Positions 23,509 through 30,651 of a DNA stretch of 37,897 bases are shown piece after piece. Source of the stretch: a virus; the IMG/VR virus record IMGVR_UViG_3300044845_000699, positions 1 through 37,897 of that record; one strand, 5' to 3'. Each line of letters starts with the position of its first letter. Position 1 is the first letter of the stretch. The position numbers and the translations under genes were made by a program. The notes below the pieces were generated by a model that saw only the letters and a program-made list of their open reading frames with translations, ran no database searches and was not told where the DNA came from.

Positions 23509-24564
23509 ATGTCCCGCAAGACCTGGTTCACCATCCGCAATGCCGCCTCCGCCGAAGCCCCCGCTGAAATCTCCATCCACGACGAGATCGGCGCATGGGG
23601 TGTCAGCGCCAAAGATTTTCTCTCCCAGCTCCGCAGCATCGCGGCTGCGACTCCGATCACTCTCTCCATCCACTCGCCTGGCGGTGAGGTCTTTGATGGT
23701 CTTGCCATCTACCATGCCCTGAAGGCACGTGGGAACGTCACCGTGCGCATCGAAGGCCTTGCCGCCTCCATGGCCTCCGTCATCGCCATGGCAGGCACGC
23801 GGATCGAGATGCCACGCAATGCGTTCATGATGATTCACAACCCCAGCGGCTTTGCGGTGGGTGACTCTGCTGACATGCGCCAGCTCGCCGACCTGCTCGA
23901 CAAGATCAAAGGCAGCCTCCTCGCCGCTTATCGTGAGCGCACGAAAAAGAGCGACGAAGACCTCACCGCGATGATGGACGCCGAGACCTGGCTGACAGGT
24001 GAAGAAGCCGTCGAGCACGGTTTTGCCGATGCCACCAGCGACGAAGTCGCCCTCAGTGCCTCCGCTTTCAAGACTGCCCGCATCACCGCCGCGCTGCGTC
24101 ATGTGCCGAGTGCCCTCTTTGACATCGCGCCGCCACCGTCGCCATCGCGCAATCCCACCCCAATGAAAGCACTCCTCGCCCTCGCCTCACTCGTCGGCAT
24201 CACCGTCAAGGGTGATGAAACTGAAGACCAGCTCACCGCTGCCATCACCGCGCACAAGCCGCAGTCTCCGAACGTCGTCATCGACTTCGAAGACGCCGCT
24301 GTGAAAGCCGCCTTCGCTGCCAGCATCACCGAAGCCACGAAGGACGACAAAGCCAAGATCACCGCGCTGGAAACTGAGCTCGCCAAAATCACCGCCTTGC
24401 TCACCAACGGAGCCGCCGGTGCTGCCGGTGGCAACGCTCCCATCCAGGGCGCTCAAGGTGGCAGCGGCACCCCCGTCAACACCATGACCCGCGCTGCCTT
24501 CAACCAGCTCCCCCACGCCGAGCGAAACGCCTTCATGGCAGCCAAAGGCAAGCTCGAAGAATGA
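23509..24564 (+). CDS. ClpP-type (S14) head maturation protease with scaffold-like C-terminus
   Basis: This 351-residue protein has a ClpP-like protease in residues 1-180. Visible features are SIHSPGGEVFDGLAIYHAL, the catalytic serine in GLAASMAS (Ser87), His110 in MMIHNPSG and an acidic residue in MMDAETWL (probably Asp157), then EEAVEHGFAD. The C-terminal 130 residues are Ala/Lys/Glu-rich and helical, like a scaffold. An in-frame Met219 (ATG at 24163) opens exactly at this part, as lambda Nu3 does inside gene C. The protease trims the scaffold during head assembly. TTGACA is 13 bases before the ATG. Confidence 0.88.
   Translation: MSRKTWFTIRNAASAEAPAEISIHDEIGAWGVSAKDFLSQLRSIAAATPITLSIHSPGGEVFDGLAIYHALKARGNVTVRIEGLAASMASVIAMAGTRIEMPRNAFMMIHNPSGFAVGDSADMRQLADLLDKIKGSLLAAYRERTKKSDEDLTAMMDAETWLTGEEAVEHGFADATSDEVALSASAFKTARITAALRHVPSALFDIAPPPSPSRNPTPMKALLALASLVGITVKGDETEDQLTAAITAHKPQSPNVVIDFEDAAVKAAFAASITEATKDDKAKITALETELAKITALLTNGAAGAAGGNAPIQGAQGGSGTPVNTMTRAAFNQLPHAERNAFMAAKGKLEE
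24163..24564 (+). CDS. Possible nested scaffold protein (internal start)
   Basis: This would be a 133-residue product in the same frame as the protease gene, beginning MKALLALASLVGITVKGDETEDQL and ending KGKLEE. It covers just the helical region after the protease domain. Lambda makes its scaffold Nu3 from such an internal start. No Shine-Dalgarno sequence or TTGACA is found before it, so expression is uncertain. Confidence 0.3.
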   Translation: MKALLALASLVGITVKGDETEDQLTAAITAHKPQSPNVVIDFEDAAVKAAFAASITEATKDDKAKITALETELAKITALLTNGAAGAAGGNAPIQGAQGGSGTPVNTMTRAAFNQLPHAERNAFMAAKGKLEE

Positions 24565-24619
24565 TCGCAGATTGACACCTCAAACCCAACACACCCCCAA
24601 CTCTCACTGATCCAAACAT

Positions 24620-25786
24620 ATGGCTAACGACATCTCACTCACTGGACTGACTGAAATCCTTTATCAAGCTCGCGACATGGTCGCCCGCGAACCCACCGGC
24701 TTCGCCCAAGGCGTCATGGTCAACGGCGGCTCCGAAGGCATCTCTGCTGGCGGCACCGTCACCTCCCTGCGCACGCAGGAGCCGACGCTCGAAACGTCCT
24801 ACACGCCCGCGATGACGGCACCCGATGCCGCTGACATCACCACCTCCGTGGAGACACTGACGCTCGGCTCTTATGTCGGTGCCAGCATCCCGCTCAAAGG
24901 TGAGCAGTTTGCCCAGCTCTCCGCCACCGTCGGCGCAGAGCTCGCCCTCCAGCAGCTCTACAAGCAAGCCATCCGCAAGATGATCAACCAGATCGAAGGC
25001 AGCCTCGGCACGGCCGCCTATCAGGGTGCCTCCCGCGCCACTGGCACCGCAGGCACCACGCCCTTCGCGTCCAACTTCAACAGCATCAACCAGCTCCGCC
25101 AGATCCTGGAGGACAATGGTTGCATCATGGACGATGGCGATCTCTCGCTCATCATCAGCTCCGCCGCTGGCACGAACCTGCGCAACTTGAGCACCCTCAC
25201 CAAGGTCAACGAATCCGGTGCCGACGCCACGCTTCGCCGGGGTGAGCTGCTCAACGTCTCCGGCTTCTCCATCCGCACTTCCGCCGGGGTGCAGCTCCAC
25301 ACCAAAGGCGCAGGCACTGGCTACGACTTCAGCGGCGCTGAAGCCATCGGCCAGACCACGCTTTCGTTTGAAGGCGGCACCGTGAACACCACCGGCATCA
25401 AAGCCGGTGACGTCATCGCGATGGACACCGACACCGCGAACAACTACGTGGTCCGCACTGGCAGCACCGCCACCAGCGGCGACATCATCATCAATCACCC
25501 CGGTCTCCGCGTCGCGGGCACCACGGCTTCCGAGATCACCATCGGCAACAGCTACACCGCGAACGTCGGCTTCCACAAGTCGGCCATCGAGTTGGCCATG
25601 CGCCCCCCAGCGCAGCCGCCTGGTGGCGACGTCGGTGAAGAGATCGCCGTGCTGGTCGATGAAAAGACCGGCCTCAGCTTCTCTGCCCGCCTCTACAAAG
25701 GCTACGGCATGAACCAGATCAAGCTCATGGCCTTCTTCGGCGTCAAAGTCTGGAAGCCCGAGTTCGTCGCCACGCTCCTCGGCTAA
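24620..25786 (+). CDS. Major capsid protein, P22 coat-like
   Basis: This 388-residue protein has the usual start of P22-type coat proteins (a short helical N-terminus, AREPTGFAQGVMVNGG, then TTSVETLTLGSYVGASIPLKGEQFAQL). A helical spine follows (LALQQLYKQAIRKMINQIEG). The end, NVGFHKSAIELAMRPP...VDEKTGLSFSARLYKGYGMNQIKLMAFFGVKVWKPEFVATLLG, is characteristic of this family. An insertion-like beta domain lies at about 235-310. The gene is followed by a repeat hairpin and a strong terminator. TTGACA lies 42 bases before the ATG. Confidence 0.88.
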   Translation: MANDISLTGLTEILYQARDMVAREPTGFAQGVMVNGGSEGISAGGTVTSLRTQEPTLETSYTPAMTAPDAADITTSVETLTLGSYVGASIPLKGEQFAQLSATVGAELALQQLYKQAIRKMINQIEGSLGTAAYQGASRATGTAGTTPFASNFNSINQLRQILEDNGCIMDDGDLSLIISSAAGTNLRNLSTLTKVNESGADATLRRGELLNVSGFSIRTSAGVQLHTKGAGTGYDFSGAEAIGQTTLSFEGGTVNTTGIKAGDVIAMDTDTANNYVVRTGSTATSGDIIINHPGLRVAGTTASEITIGNSYTANVGFHKSAIELAMRPPAQPPGGDVGEEIAVLVDEKTGLSFSARLYKGYGMNQIKLMAFFGVKVWKPEFVATLLG

Positions 25787-25792
25787 TCGTGA

Positions 25793-25811
25793 GACAGGCT
25801 GCCAGCCTGTC
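25793..25811 (+). repeat. ACAGGCT-GCC-AGCCTGT hairpin, copy 1
   Basis: Perfect 8-bp arms (GACAGGCT and AGCCTGTC) flank GCC, immediately after the coat protein stop codon. It is the best-formed of four related copies, all just after late-gene stops. Confidence 0.85.
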
Positions 25812-25821
25812 CGACCACTCA

Positions 25822-25852
25822 ACGGCCCACCCTCACCGGTGGGCCGTTTTTT
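25822..25852 (+). terminator. Intrinsic terminator after the coat gene
   Basis: A 10-bp stem (ACGGCCCACC at 25822-25831 with GGTGGGCCGT at 25838-25847) has a six-base loop and six T. It should end most transcripts that pass the coat gene. Confidence 0.93.
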
Positions 25853-25866
25853 CTACACTCGATCCC

Positions 25867-26049
25867 ATGGCTAAAACCAATCTTCCCAAACCACCAACGA
25901 CGAGCGTCATCGCTCACACCGTTAAGCTCGCACATCCCGAGGACCTGCCGTTGATCCTCACCAGCATGGAATGCGACGGCTGGCAGCTCCTGCACATCGT
26001 GCCCTGTCGGCACAGCAATGAGCATGCGGCCTACTTCCGCAAAGTTTGA
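25867..26049 (+). CDS. Small hypothetical protein
   Basis: This 60-residue protein (MAKTNLPKPPTTSVIAHTVKLAHPEDLPLILTSMECDGWQLLHIVPCRHSNEHAAYFRKV) lies between two strong terminators. The second half (LPLILTSMECDGWQLLHIVPCR...YFRK) resembles short DUF4177-like sequences in which a Trp-x-Leu strand precedes an aromatic strand. The stop TGA lies within a TTTGACAT sequence that has no start codon close behind it. Being isolated by terminators, it must have its own promoter or rely on read-through. Confidence 0.55.
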   Translation: MAKTNLPKPPTTSVIAHTVKLAHPEDLPLILTSMECDGWQLLHIVPCRHSNEHAAYFRKV

Positions 26050-26108
26050 CATCCGCCTCTCATTGCTCTCACCCGGCGCGGTTATTCTTCGCCCGCCGGT
26101 GTCCCCTG

Positions 26109-26147
26109 CGCCGCGTCCCTTTTGGTTGGGGGACGCGGCGTTTTTTT
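26109..26147 (+). terminator. Intrinsic terminator before the connector genes
   Basis: An 11-bp stem (CGCCGCGTCCC at 26109-26119 with GGGACGCGGCG at 26130-26140) is followed by seven T. It is the second strong terminator within 300 bases. Confidence 0.93.
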
Positions 26148-26179
26148 GTGCCTTCACGCTTTGACATTTCCACCCCGGC

Positions 26180-26539
26180 ATGTCGTCCGCCCTCGTCAGC
26201 AGTGAAAAGCTGCACCTCGCCACACTGTTGCAGCGGAATCCCTGCACCATCCTGCTCAACAATCGGCGTCTGCCTGCGGCCTTCATCGCGAGGCGTGGCG
26301 TGAGGTATGAGAACGACGGCGGCGTCATCCAATCGCGCACCATCAAGATCGTCGTGGCCTGTGCCTTGCTGCCCGCCACCGACCTCATCGACGCCACCAC
26401 CGACAGCACCCGCGCCGTGCGTTTCACCCACGTCGAAACGGGTCGCGTCTATCAGCTCGCCACCGACGCCGGAGCACCCAACGAGTCTCCGCACAGCGTC
26501 TTCTGGACACTCACCGGCCAGCAGATCACCACCCGATGA
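26180..26539 (+). CDS. Putative head-completion or connector protein
   Basis: This 119-residue, beta-rich protein (IKIVVACALLPATDLIDAT, VRFTHVETGRVYQLATDAG) directly follows the coat region. Size and place match the small head-completion or stopper proteins of siphoviruses, but no signature residue is visible. TTGACA lies at 26161-26166, 13 bases before the ATG. Its stop overlaps the next start. Confidence 0.45.
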   Translation: MSSALVSSEKLHLATLLQRNPCTILLNNRRLPAAFIARRGVRYENDGGVIQSRTIKIVVACALLPATDLIDATTDSTRAVRFTHVETGRVYQLATDAGAPNESPHSVFWTLTGQQITTR

Positions 26540-27312
26540 TCAGCGCGAACGTCCAACTCGGCCCGCTGCTCAAAAAGCTCAAACAAGTTCCGCGTGAGGC
26601 CGCCGCGATCATGGCGAAGGCCATCGAAGACGACGCACGCGGCTTTGTGCGCGACATCACCGACATCACGCCACCGAGCATGGGCAAAGCCAATCCGGCC
26701 TCAAAGAAACGCGGCGAGTCTGCCGTCATGCGCGACGTGTGGAAAGTCTATGCCACCCCTGGCAAACTTTACGCAATCATCAAGGCGCGTGACGAAAAAC
26801 TCGCCGCCGCATTTTGGGCAGCGGTAAAACACAAAAACTGGCCGCAGGCTGCCCGCATTTGCAAAACGCTCGGACTTAAAGAGCTTATCGACTTCGGCAG
26901 CGACGACGGAGCCGCTCATGAAAAACGCCGAGGAAGCAATGGTCGCGTCACCGGCACCAAACCAAGCGAGCATGTCCGCGATGCCCGCTATGTGCGAAGC
27001 TACATCAAGCAGCAACAATCCCGCGTCGGCCTGCTCGCCTCCGGCTTCGCACCCGCCGCCGCCCGTTTGAAGACTTCGCTTCCGACCTGGATCACACGTC
27101 ACCAGCAAACCGTCGGCAGCATCACCGTCATCCCTCGCCCGGATCAATTCACGATCATCATCACCAATCGCGCCCGTCATGGTCGCGCCAATGATCTCTC
27201 CCGCCGCATGCAGTTTGTGCTGCGCTCCGGCAAGCGGCAAAAGCGTCTGCAAAACTCCATCCGCTACAGCATCCGCGCCGCCCTGAAAAAGTCCCGCCTC
27301 CAAGTCGCGTGA
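26536..27312 (+). CDS. Putative minor tail / head-tail connector protein
   Basis: This is a 258-residue, strongly basic protein. The N-terminus (LGPLLKKLKQVPREAAAIMAKAIEDDARGFVRDITDITPPSMGKA) resembles HK97 gp10-type connector proteins, which begin with a helix of the same kind and a T-P-x-x-x-G turn. The middle (about 90-180) is an insertion-like Lys/Arg-rich stretch that is unusual for that family. The C-terminal helix (MQFVLRSGKRQKRLQNSIRYSIRAALKKS) is very basic. It starts at an ATGA overlap. The gp10-like call is tentative. Confidence 0.45.
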   Translation: MISANVQLGPLLKKLKQVPREAAAIMAKAIEDDARGFVRDITDITPPSMGKANPASKKRGESAVMRDVWKVYATPGKLYAIIKARDEKLAAAFWAAVKHKNWPQAARICKTLGLKELIDFGSDDGAAHEKRRGSNGRVTGTKPSEHVRDARYVRSYIKQQQSRVGLLASGFAPAAARLKTSLPTWITRHQQTVGSITVIPRPDQFTIIITNRARHGRANDLSRRMQFVLRSGKRQKRLQNSIRYSIRAALKKSRLQVA

Positions 27313-27322
27313 GAGCGTGACC

Positions 27323-27337
27323 CAGGCTGCCAGCCTG
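27323..27337 (+). repeat. CAGGCT-GCC-AGCCTG hairpin, copy 2
   Basis: This is a 6-bp-arm copy of the element at 25793, located 10 bases after the stop of the preceding gene and just before a TTGACA motif (27346-27351). Confidence 0.75.
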
Positions 27338-27367
27338 TGCCGTCTTTGACATCCTCTCACAGTTACC

Positions 27368-27778
27368 ATGGCAGACATCTCCATCACCGCTTCCAACGTC
27401 ATCGGCTCCGCCCTCGCACGGCGAGTCAGCAAATCCGCCTCCAGCACCATCACCGCTGGCCAGCCCGTCTATCTCACCAGCACCAACCTCGTCGCACCTG
27501 CGGACGCCAACGCCTCCGCCACCACTGCCAACGTCTTCGGCATCGCCGAAAACGGTGGGGCCACCGGTCAACGCATCAGCGTCATCACGCAGGACCCTGC
27601 GCTCGTGATCGGTGCCACCGTCGCCATTGGTGACGTGCTCGTTCTCTCCGCCACTGCCGGTGGCATCGCCCCCGCTGCCGACCTGGCCACTGGTCATTTC
27701 TGCACCGTGCTCGGCGTCGCCATCAGCACCACGGCCATCAACTTTGCACCGGTCGCCGCAGGCGCCGCCAAAGCCTAA
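27368..27778 (+). CDS. Capsid decoration-like protein
   Basis: This 136-residue protein is made of Ala, Thr, Val and Gly with alternating strands (ITAGQPVYLTSTNLVAPADANAS...GIAENGGATGQRISVITQDPALVIGATVAIGDVLVLSATAGGIAP). The pattern of a small beta-barrel with GDVLVLSA and TVLGVA resembles head decoration or DUF2190-like phage proteins. It starts 16 bases after TTGACA and is followed by its own terminator, consistent with high separate expression. The function is inferred. Confidence 0.5.
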   Translation: MADISITASNVIGSALARRVSKSASSTITAGQPVYLTSTNLVAPADANASATTANVFGIAENGGATGQRISVITQDPALVIGATVAIGDVLVLSATAGGIAPAADLATGHFCTVLGVAISTTAINFAPVAAGAAKA

Positions 27779-27800
27779 ACCCTGTCCCCTCATGCGTTGG

Positions 27801-27838
27801 AGCGCCGGTGACCGTGCAAACGGCACCGGCGCTTTTTT
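27801..27838 (+). terminator. Intrinsic terminator after the decoration-like gene
   Basis: A 10-bp stem (AGCGCCGGTG at 27801-27810 with CACCGGCGCT at 27824-27833) ends in six T. Confidence 0.92.
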
Positions 27839-27877
27839 CTGCCCTGTCAGCACTCACCGCTCACCTCTCACCACCAG

Positions 27878-28360
27878 ATGCCCTCCACCTCCCCCGCCGC
27901 TCATTTCAGCACCGTCTTCGCCGACTACTCTGCCAGCGCCGCCGCCCTAGCCCTTTCCGGCGTCCCTAGCGCGTCGCAGCTCCCTCGCCGCACACATTCC
28001 TCATCCAGCGCCCTCACGCATCCACACGCGTTGTTTGAGGTCGAGGTCGACCCCGAGTCTGCCGACACCCTACTCACCCTCACGCTCAACCTGCGGCTGC
28101 AAATCAATGTTGGCACCGAGACCGGCCAGACCACCCGCATTCAAGCCCACGCCTGGCTGCAAGCCCTCCGCCGCCTGCTCGACGATGATCAGCGCAGCAC
28201 CTGGCAGACCTTCATCCAGGCGCAGAGCAACGCCTACCGCGAAGGCTGGGACATCCAGGCCATCTATCCAGGGACCATCACCGACGACTACAACGAGGAA
28301 AAAACGCTCCTCACCCTCACTGCGCCTTTCCAGGTCGTGACCTTCTGGAACAACGTGTGA
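27878..28360 (+). CDS. Putative tail terminator-like protein
   Basis: This is a 160-residue protein. A disordered Ser/Ala-rich start precedes FEVEVDPESADTLLTLTLNLRLQINVGTETGQTTRIQAHAWLQALRRLLDDD and a C-terminal strand pair (TLLTLTAPFQVVTFW). The alternation of strands with a central helix pair and its position before the tail-tube candidate fit tail-terminator proteins. No sequence signature proves it. The leader is a G-poor CTCACC-rich stretch without Shine-Dalgarno sequence or TTGACA. Confidence 0.4.
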   Translation: MPSTSPAAHFSTVFADYSASAAALALSGVPSASQLPRRTHSSSSALTHPHALFEVEVDPESADTLLTLTLNLRLQINVGTETGQTTRIQAHAWLQALRRLLDDDQRSTWQTFIQAQSNAYREGWDIQAIYPGTITDDYNEEKTLLTLTAPFQVVTFWNNV

Positions 28361-28379
28361 CACAGGCTGCCAACCTGTG
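28361..28379 (+). repeat. CACAGGCT-GCC-AACCTGTG hairpin, copy 3
   Basis: This variant of the 25793 element starts directly after a stop codon. One arm position is mismatched (C-A), so it is the most diverged copy. Confidence 0.75.
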
Positions 28380-28419
28380 GTTCGCACATCGCTCAGTTTG
28401 ACACCGCCCGCTCGGTGTC

Positions 28420-28830
28420 ATGACTCCCCTCTTCACTTCTGGCACGCGCCCCAGCTCCCTCAAATCCGAGTCCGGTCTTTTCGTCACCGACTTCTCCGTC
28501 AAGCCCACCCGCACCTATGACGACGTGCTCGGCGTCGCCGCAGGCGGTGCCGTCCCCGAGCTGCTCTACACCGAGGCCTACGGCCTCGTGACCGATGTCA
28601 CCCTCACCGGGATGCCGATCCCCACCAGCGGTGGAGCCCTGCAAGGCCTCGCCGCCCTGGAGGATGCCGACACCCTCGCCAGCCTCGCCAACCTCATCGA
28701 CGACGAGGTCTTCGGCCTCACCCTCAGCACCGGCACGATCCAAAGTCGTGAGCCTGAATTCAAAAAGGCCCGCAGCGGCACTGGTCGCGAGTTCAGCCTC
28801 AACCTGAAGCACTGCCACGCGATGAACTGA
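28420..28830 (+). CDS. Putative tail protein (tube candidate)
   Basis: This 136-residue protein (SGLFVTDFSVKPTRTYDDVLGVAAGGAVPELLYTEAYGLVTDVTLTGMPIP...FGLTLSTGTIQSREPEFKKARSGTGREFSLNLKHC) has strand patterns like a tail-tube fold. The position is right for a tube protein: after the terminator-like gene and before the chaperone-like and tape measure genes. It has TTGACA 16 bases before the ATG and ends with a hairpin and a strong terminator, as expected for a highly made protein. No family signature was recognised. Confidence 0.4.
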   Translation: MTPLFTSGTRPSSLKSESGLFVTDFSVKPTRTYDDVLGVAAGGAVPELLYTEAYGLVTDVTLTGMPIPTSGGALQGLAALEDADTLASLANLIDDEVFGLTLSTGTIQSREPEFKKARSGTGREFSLNLKHCHAMN

Positions 28831-28835
28831 GTGTC

Positions 28836-28852
28836 ACAGGCTGCCAGCCTGT
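28836..28852 (+). repeat. ACAGGCT-GCC-AGCCTGT hairpin, copy 4
   Basis: Perfect 7-bp arms flank GCC, five bases after the tail-tube candidate's stop and ahead of a terminator. Confidence 0.85.
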
Positions 28853-28881
28853 CCAGTCCCCCAAACGATCACCCCACACGC

Positions 28882-28917
28882 AGCGCGTGATCGTCTCCCA
28901 ACGATCACGCGCTTTTT
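28882..28917 (+). terminator. Intrinsic terminator after the tube candidate
   Basis: A 13-bp perfect stem (AGCGCGTGATCGT at 28882-28894 with ACGATCACGCGCT at 28901-28913) is followed by a T-tract. An additional ACGATCAC at 28865-28872 could pair alternatively. Confidence 0.93.
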
Positions 28918-28925
28918 GTTTCCGG

Positions 28926-28959
28926 CCATCAACCATCAACCCTCAACCATCAACCTCCC
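28926..28959 (+). promoter_or_regulatory. G-free CATCAACC-repeat leader
   Basis: The 34 bases before the ATG at 28960 repeat CCATCAACC and contain no G. A similar leader (CCATCAACCATCCACC...) stands at 32620-32648. Such unstructured A/C leaders can promote ribosome entry without a Shine-Dalgarno sequence. Confidence 0.4.
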
Positions 28960-29739
28960 ATGATTGCCTGGCAAACCACCCGCAACACTTACGAGGCTGC
29001 CGCCCTCGCCTCGCTCGACATCGCCCTGCGTGCCGTCAAGATGACGCACTACAAAAGCGGGGCCGAATACACCGACTGGAACCTCGCACGCACCAGCAGC
29101 GTCGATCCAGATCGGCAGGGCCGCGCCTTCATCACCGGCGTCCTCCGGCGCGACTTCAACAACGGCACCTTGCAGGGAGAACTCGCCACCCAGCCGCTGC
29201 ATCCCTACCTCATCGCACTGCGCACCATGCACAATCGCTCTCGCCTGCTCGATGCGCAGAAAGGCAAGTCCATGCGCCTCGTCGAGGCCGCGCCTGGCAG
29301 CTACCTCCTCGAGCACGGGACATCCTCCATGCCTACCGAGGCCACCCTCACCACCGCAGATCAAGACCTTGCGCTTGCCCTCATCGGCGTTGGTCATGCG
29401 CTCCTCACCCTCACACACAACGGCACCGCGCACGTCTATACCCTGGCTCGTTATGCGCTCGCCCCCGAGCTCACCCCACACGCTCCGCGTGCCGACGCCC
29501 AGGTCAACATGACCGCACTTCGCAGCAACGCCCTCTTTCCTGCTCGTCGCTGGGAACCCTTCGCGATCGCCATCCACGCCCTCCATTGTCTGCGTGAGTT
29601 GCGCAAGCACCAGCAGTCGGCCGGTTGGATCACCGTCGCCCACAAAACCTACCTCGACAAAGGGGCCGCGTTCCGCGCCGACGCCCCTGGTCACACCCTC
29701 GCCAAAGTCCAGCAACGCCTCGGCCTCCGCATCGCATGA
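28960..29739 (+). CDS. Hypothetical late (tail-module) protein
   Basis: This 259-residue protein starts MIAWQTTRNTYEAAALASLDIALRAVKMTHYKSGAEYTDWNLARTSS. A central beta region follows (GSYLLEHGTSSMPTEATLTTADQDLALALIGVGHALLTL). The C-terminus is helical and basic (IHALHCLRELRKHQQSAGWITVAHKTYLDKG). No family is recognised. It lies between the tube candidate and the chaperone-like genes, so a structural or tail-assembly role is likely. Confidence 0.6.
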   Translation: MIAWQTTRNTYEAAALASLDIALRAVKMTHYKSGAEYTDWNLARTSSVDPDRQGRAFITGVLRRDFNNGTLQGELATQPLHPYLIALRTMHNRSRLLDAQKGKSMRLVEAAPGSYLLEHGTSSMPTEATLTTADQDLALALIGVGHALLTLTHNGTAHVYTLARYALAPELTPHAPRADAQVNMTALRSNALFPARRWEPFAIAIHALHCLRELRKHQQSAGWITVAHKTYLDKGAAFRADAPGHTLAKVQQRLGLRIA

Positions 29740-30170
29740 GCATCACCGACCAACACCGCGCCATCGTCACCATGACCGACGAAGAAAGCACCTCACTCCA
29801 GCAACAAGGCTGGCAGACCGAAGTCATCCAAAGCCTGCACCAGCGCGGCTTCCGTCCCTGTCGGCCCGACTACACCGCCGCACGTTTTGACGGCATCGAC
29901 ATCGACGACACCCTCGGCTTCATCCGTCAGACCACACTGCCGCACCTGCACATCACCGTCGAAAAAGACACCTCGCACCGCGTCGTGTTAGAGCGCATCG
30001 ACACCGCCATCTTTGAGGCCGGTCTCAGTGCAGGTCATCAGTCTCTCGCCGCCTCCTTCATGAGCTTCTTCGACCGCTGCAAAAAAGTGCGCGTCATCCC
30101 AGATCAAAGCCTCGAATCCCGCCTCGCCAAACTCGAAGCGGCTAACGCAACGATCACCTCTCCCCTCTAA
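29736..30170 (+). CDS. Hypothetical late protein
   Basis: This 144-residue protein starts at an ATGA overlap. The N-terminal half is polar and includes GFRPCRPDYTAARFDGIDIDDTLGFIRQTTLPHLHITVEKD. The C-terminal half is helical, ending SLESRLAKLEAANATI, a short coiled-coil-like stretch. The place before the tape measure region suggests a tail-assembly factor. No domain is recognised. Confidence 0.55.
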   Translation: MSITDQHRAIVTMTDEESTSLQQQGWQTEVIQSLHQRGFRPCRPDYTAARFDGIDIDDTLGFIRQTTLPHLHITVEKDTSHRVVLERIDTAIFEAGLSAGHQSLAASFMSFFDRCKKVRVIPDQSLESRLAKLEAANATITSPL

Positions 30171-30181
30171 CACCCACCCCC

Positions 30182-30649
30182 ATGCACCTCCCCACCGACC
30201 CCACACCCACGACCTCACCGCCGCCGGTGAACCTCACCGACACCGCGCCACTGATCACCGCCGAGCAGCGCGAGACCGACTTCAATCGCCTCTTCGCTTG
30301 GCATGGCGTCGAGATCGCCATCACGCTCGCCAACGAGCTGTATTACCGCGAACTCCGCGTCCACATGAATGCGCCCGCCTTGGCCTCATATGATACCATG
30401 GGCGACTTCGCCCCCGAGGCCGCCCGCGTCATCTACTGTGCGCACCTCGAAGCCGCTGCCATCCGCCAGCTCCGGCTCATGAGTGCCGAGCTGCAAATCG
30501 CCATGCACGATGCTTGGGTCCTGAAAAACATCGCGCTCCATGAGATCGCCGCCGTGTCGCGTCTCGCCCAAGAAATGCAGGAATGCGTGGCGCGTGCCCG
30601 TGCCTCCGTTCTGCCCACCGGTGACAGCGTTGACGGCTCGGGAAACTAG
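30182..30649 (+). CDS. Putative tail assembly chaperone-like protein
   Basis: This 155-residue protein has a Pro/Thr-rich start and then an all-helical body (RETDFNRLFAWHGVEIAITLANELYYRELRVHM, IYCAHLEAAAIRQLRLMSAELQIAMHDAWVLKNIALHEIA). It is the first of two genes before the tape measure gene, the position of the G/GT chaperones of siphoviruses. No slippery heptamer linking it to the next gene was found. The call rests on position and fold. Confidence 0.4.
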   Translation: MHLPTDPTPTTSPPPVNLTDTAPLITAEQRETDFNRLFAWHGVEIAITLANELYYRELRVHMNAPALASYDTMGDFAPEAARVIYCAHLEAAAIRQLRLMSAELQIAMHDAWVLKNIALHEIAAVSRLAQEMQECVARARASVLPTGDSVDGSGN

Positions 30650-30651
30650 CC

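Noticed and set aside
24620-25786. HK97-type coat protein
   Set aside because: The C-terminal pattern (FHKSAIELAMRPP, TGLSFSARLYKGY, WKPEFVATLLG) is that of the P22-type family.
24635-25822. Long minus-strand open frame opposite the coat gene (395 codons)
   Set aside because: It is Gly/Asp/Ala/Val-rich with no domain pattern; the plus strand encodes a clear P22-like coat protein.
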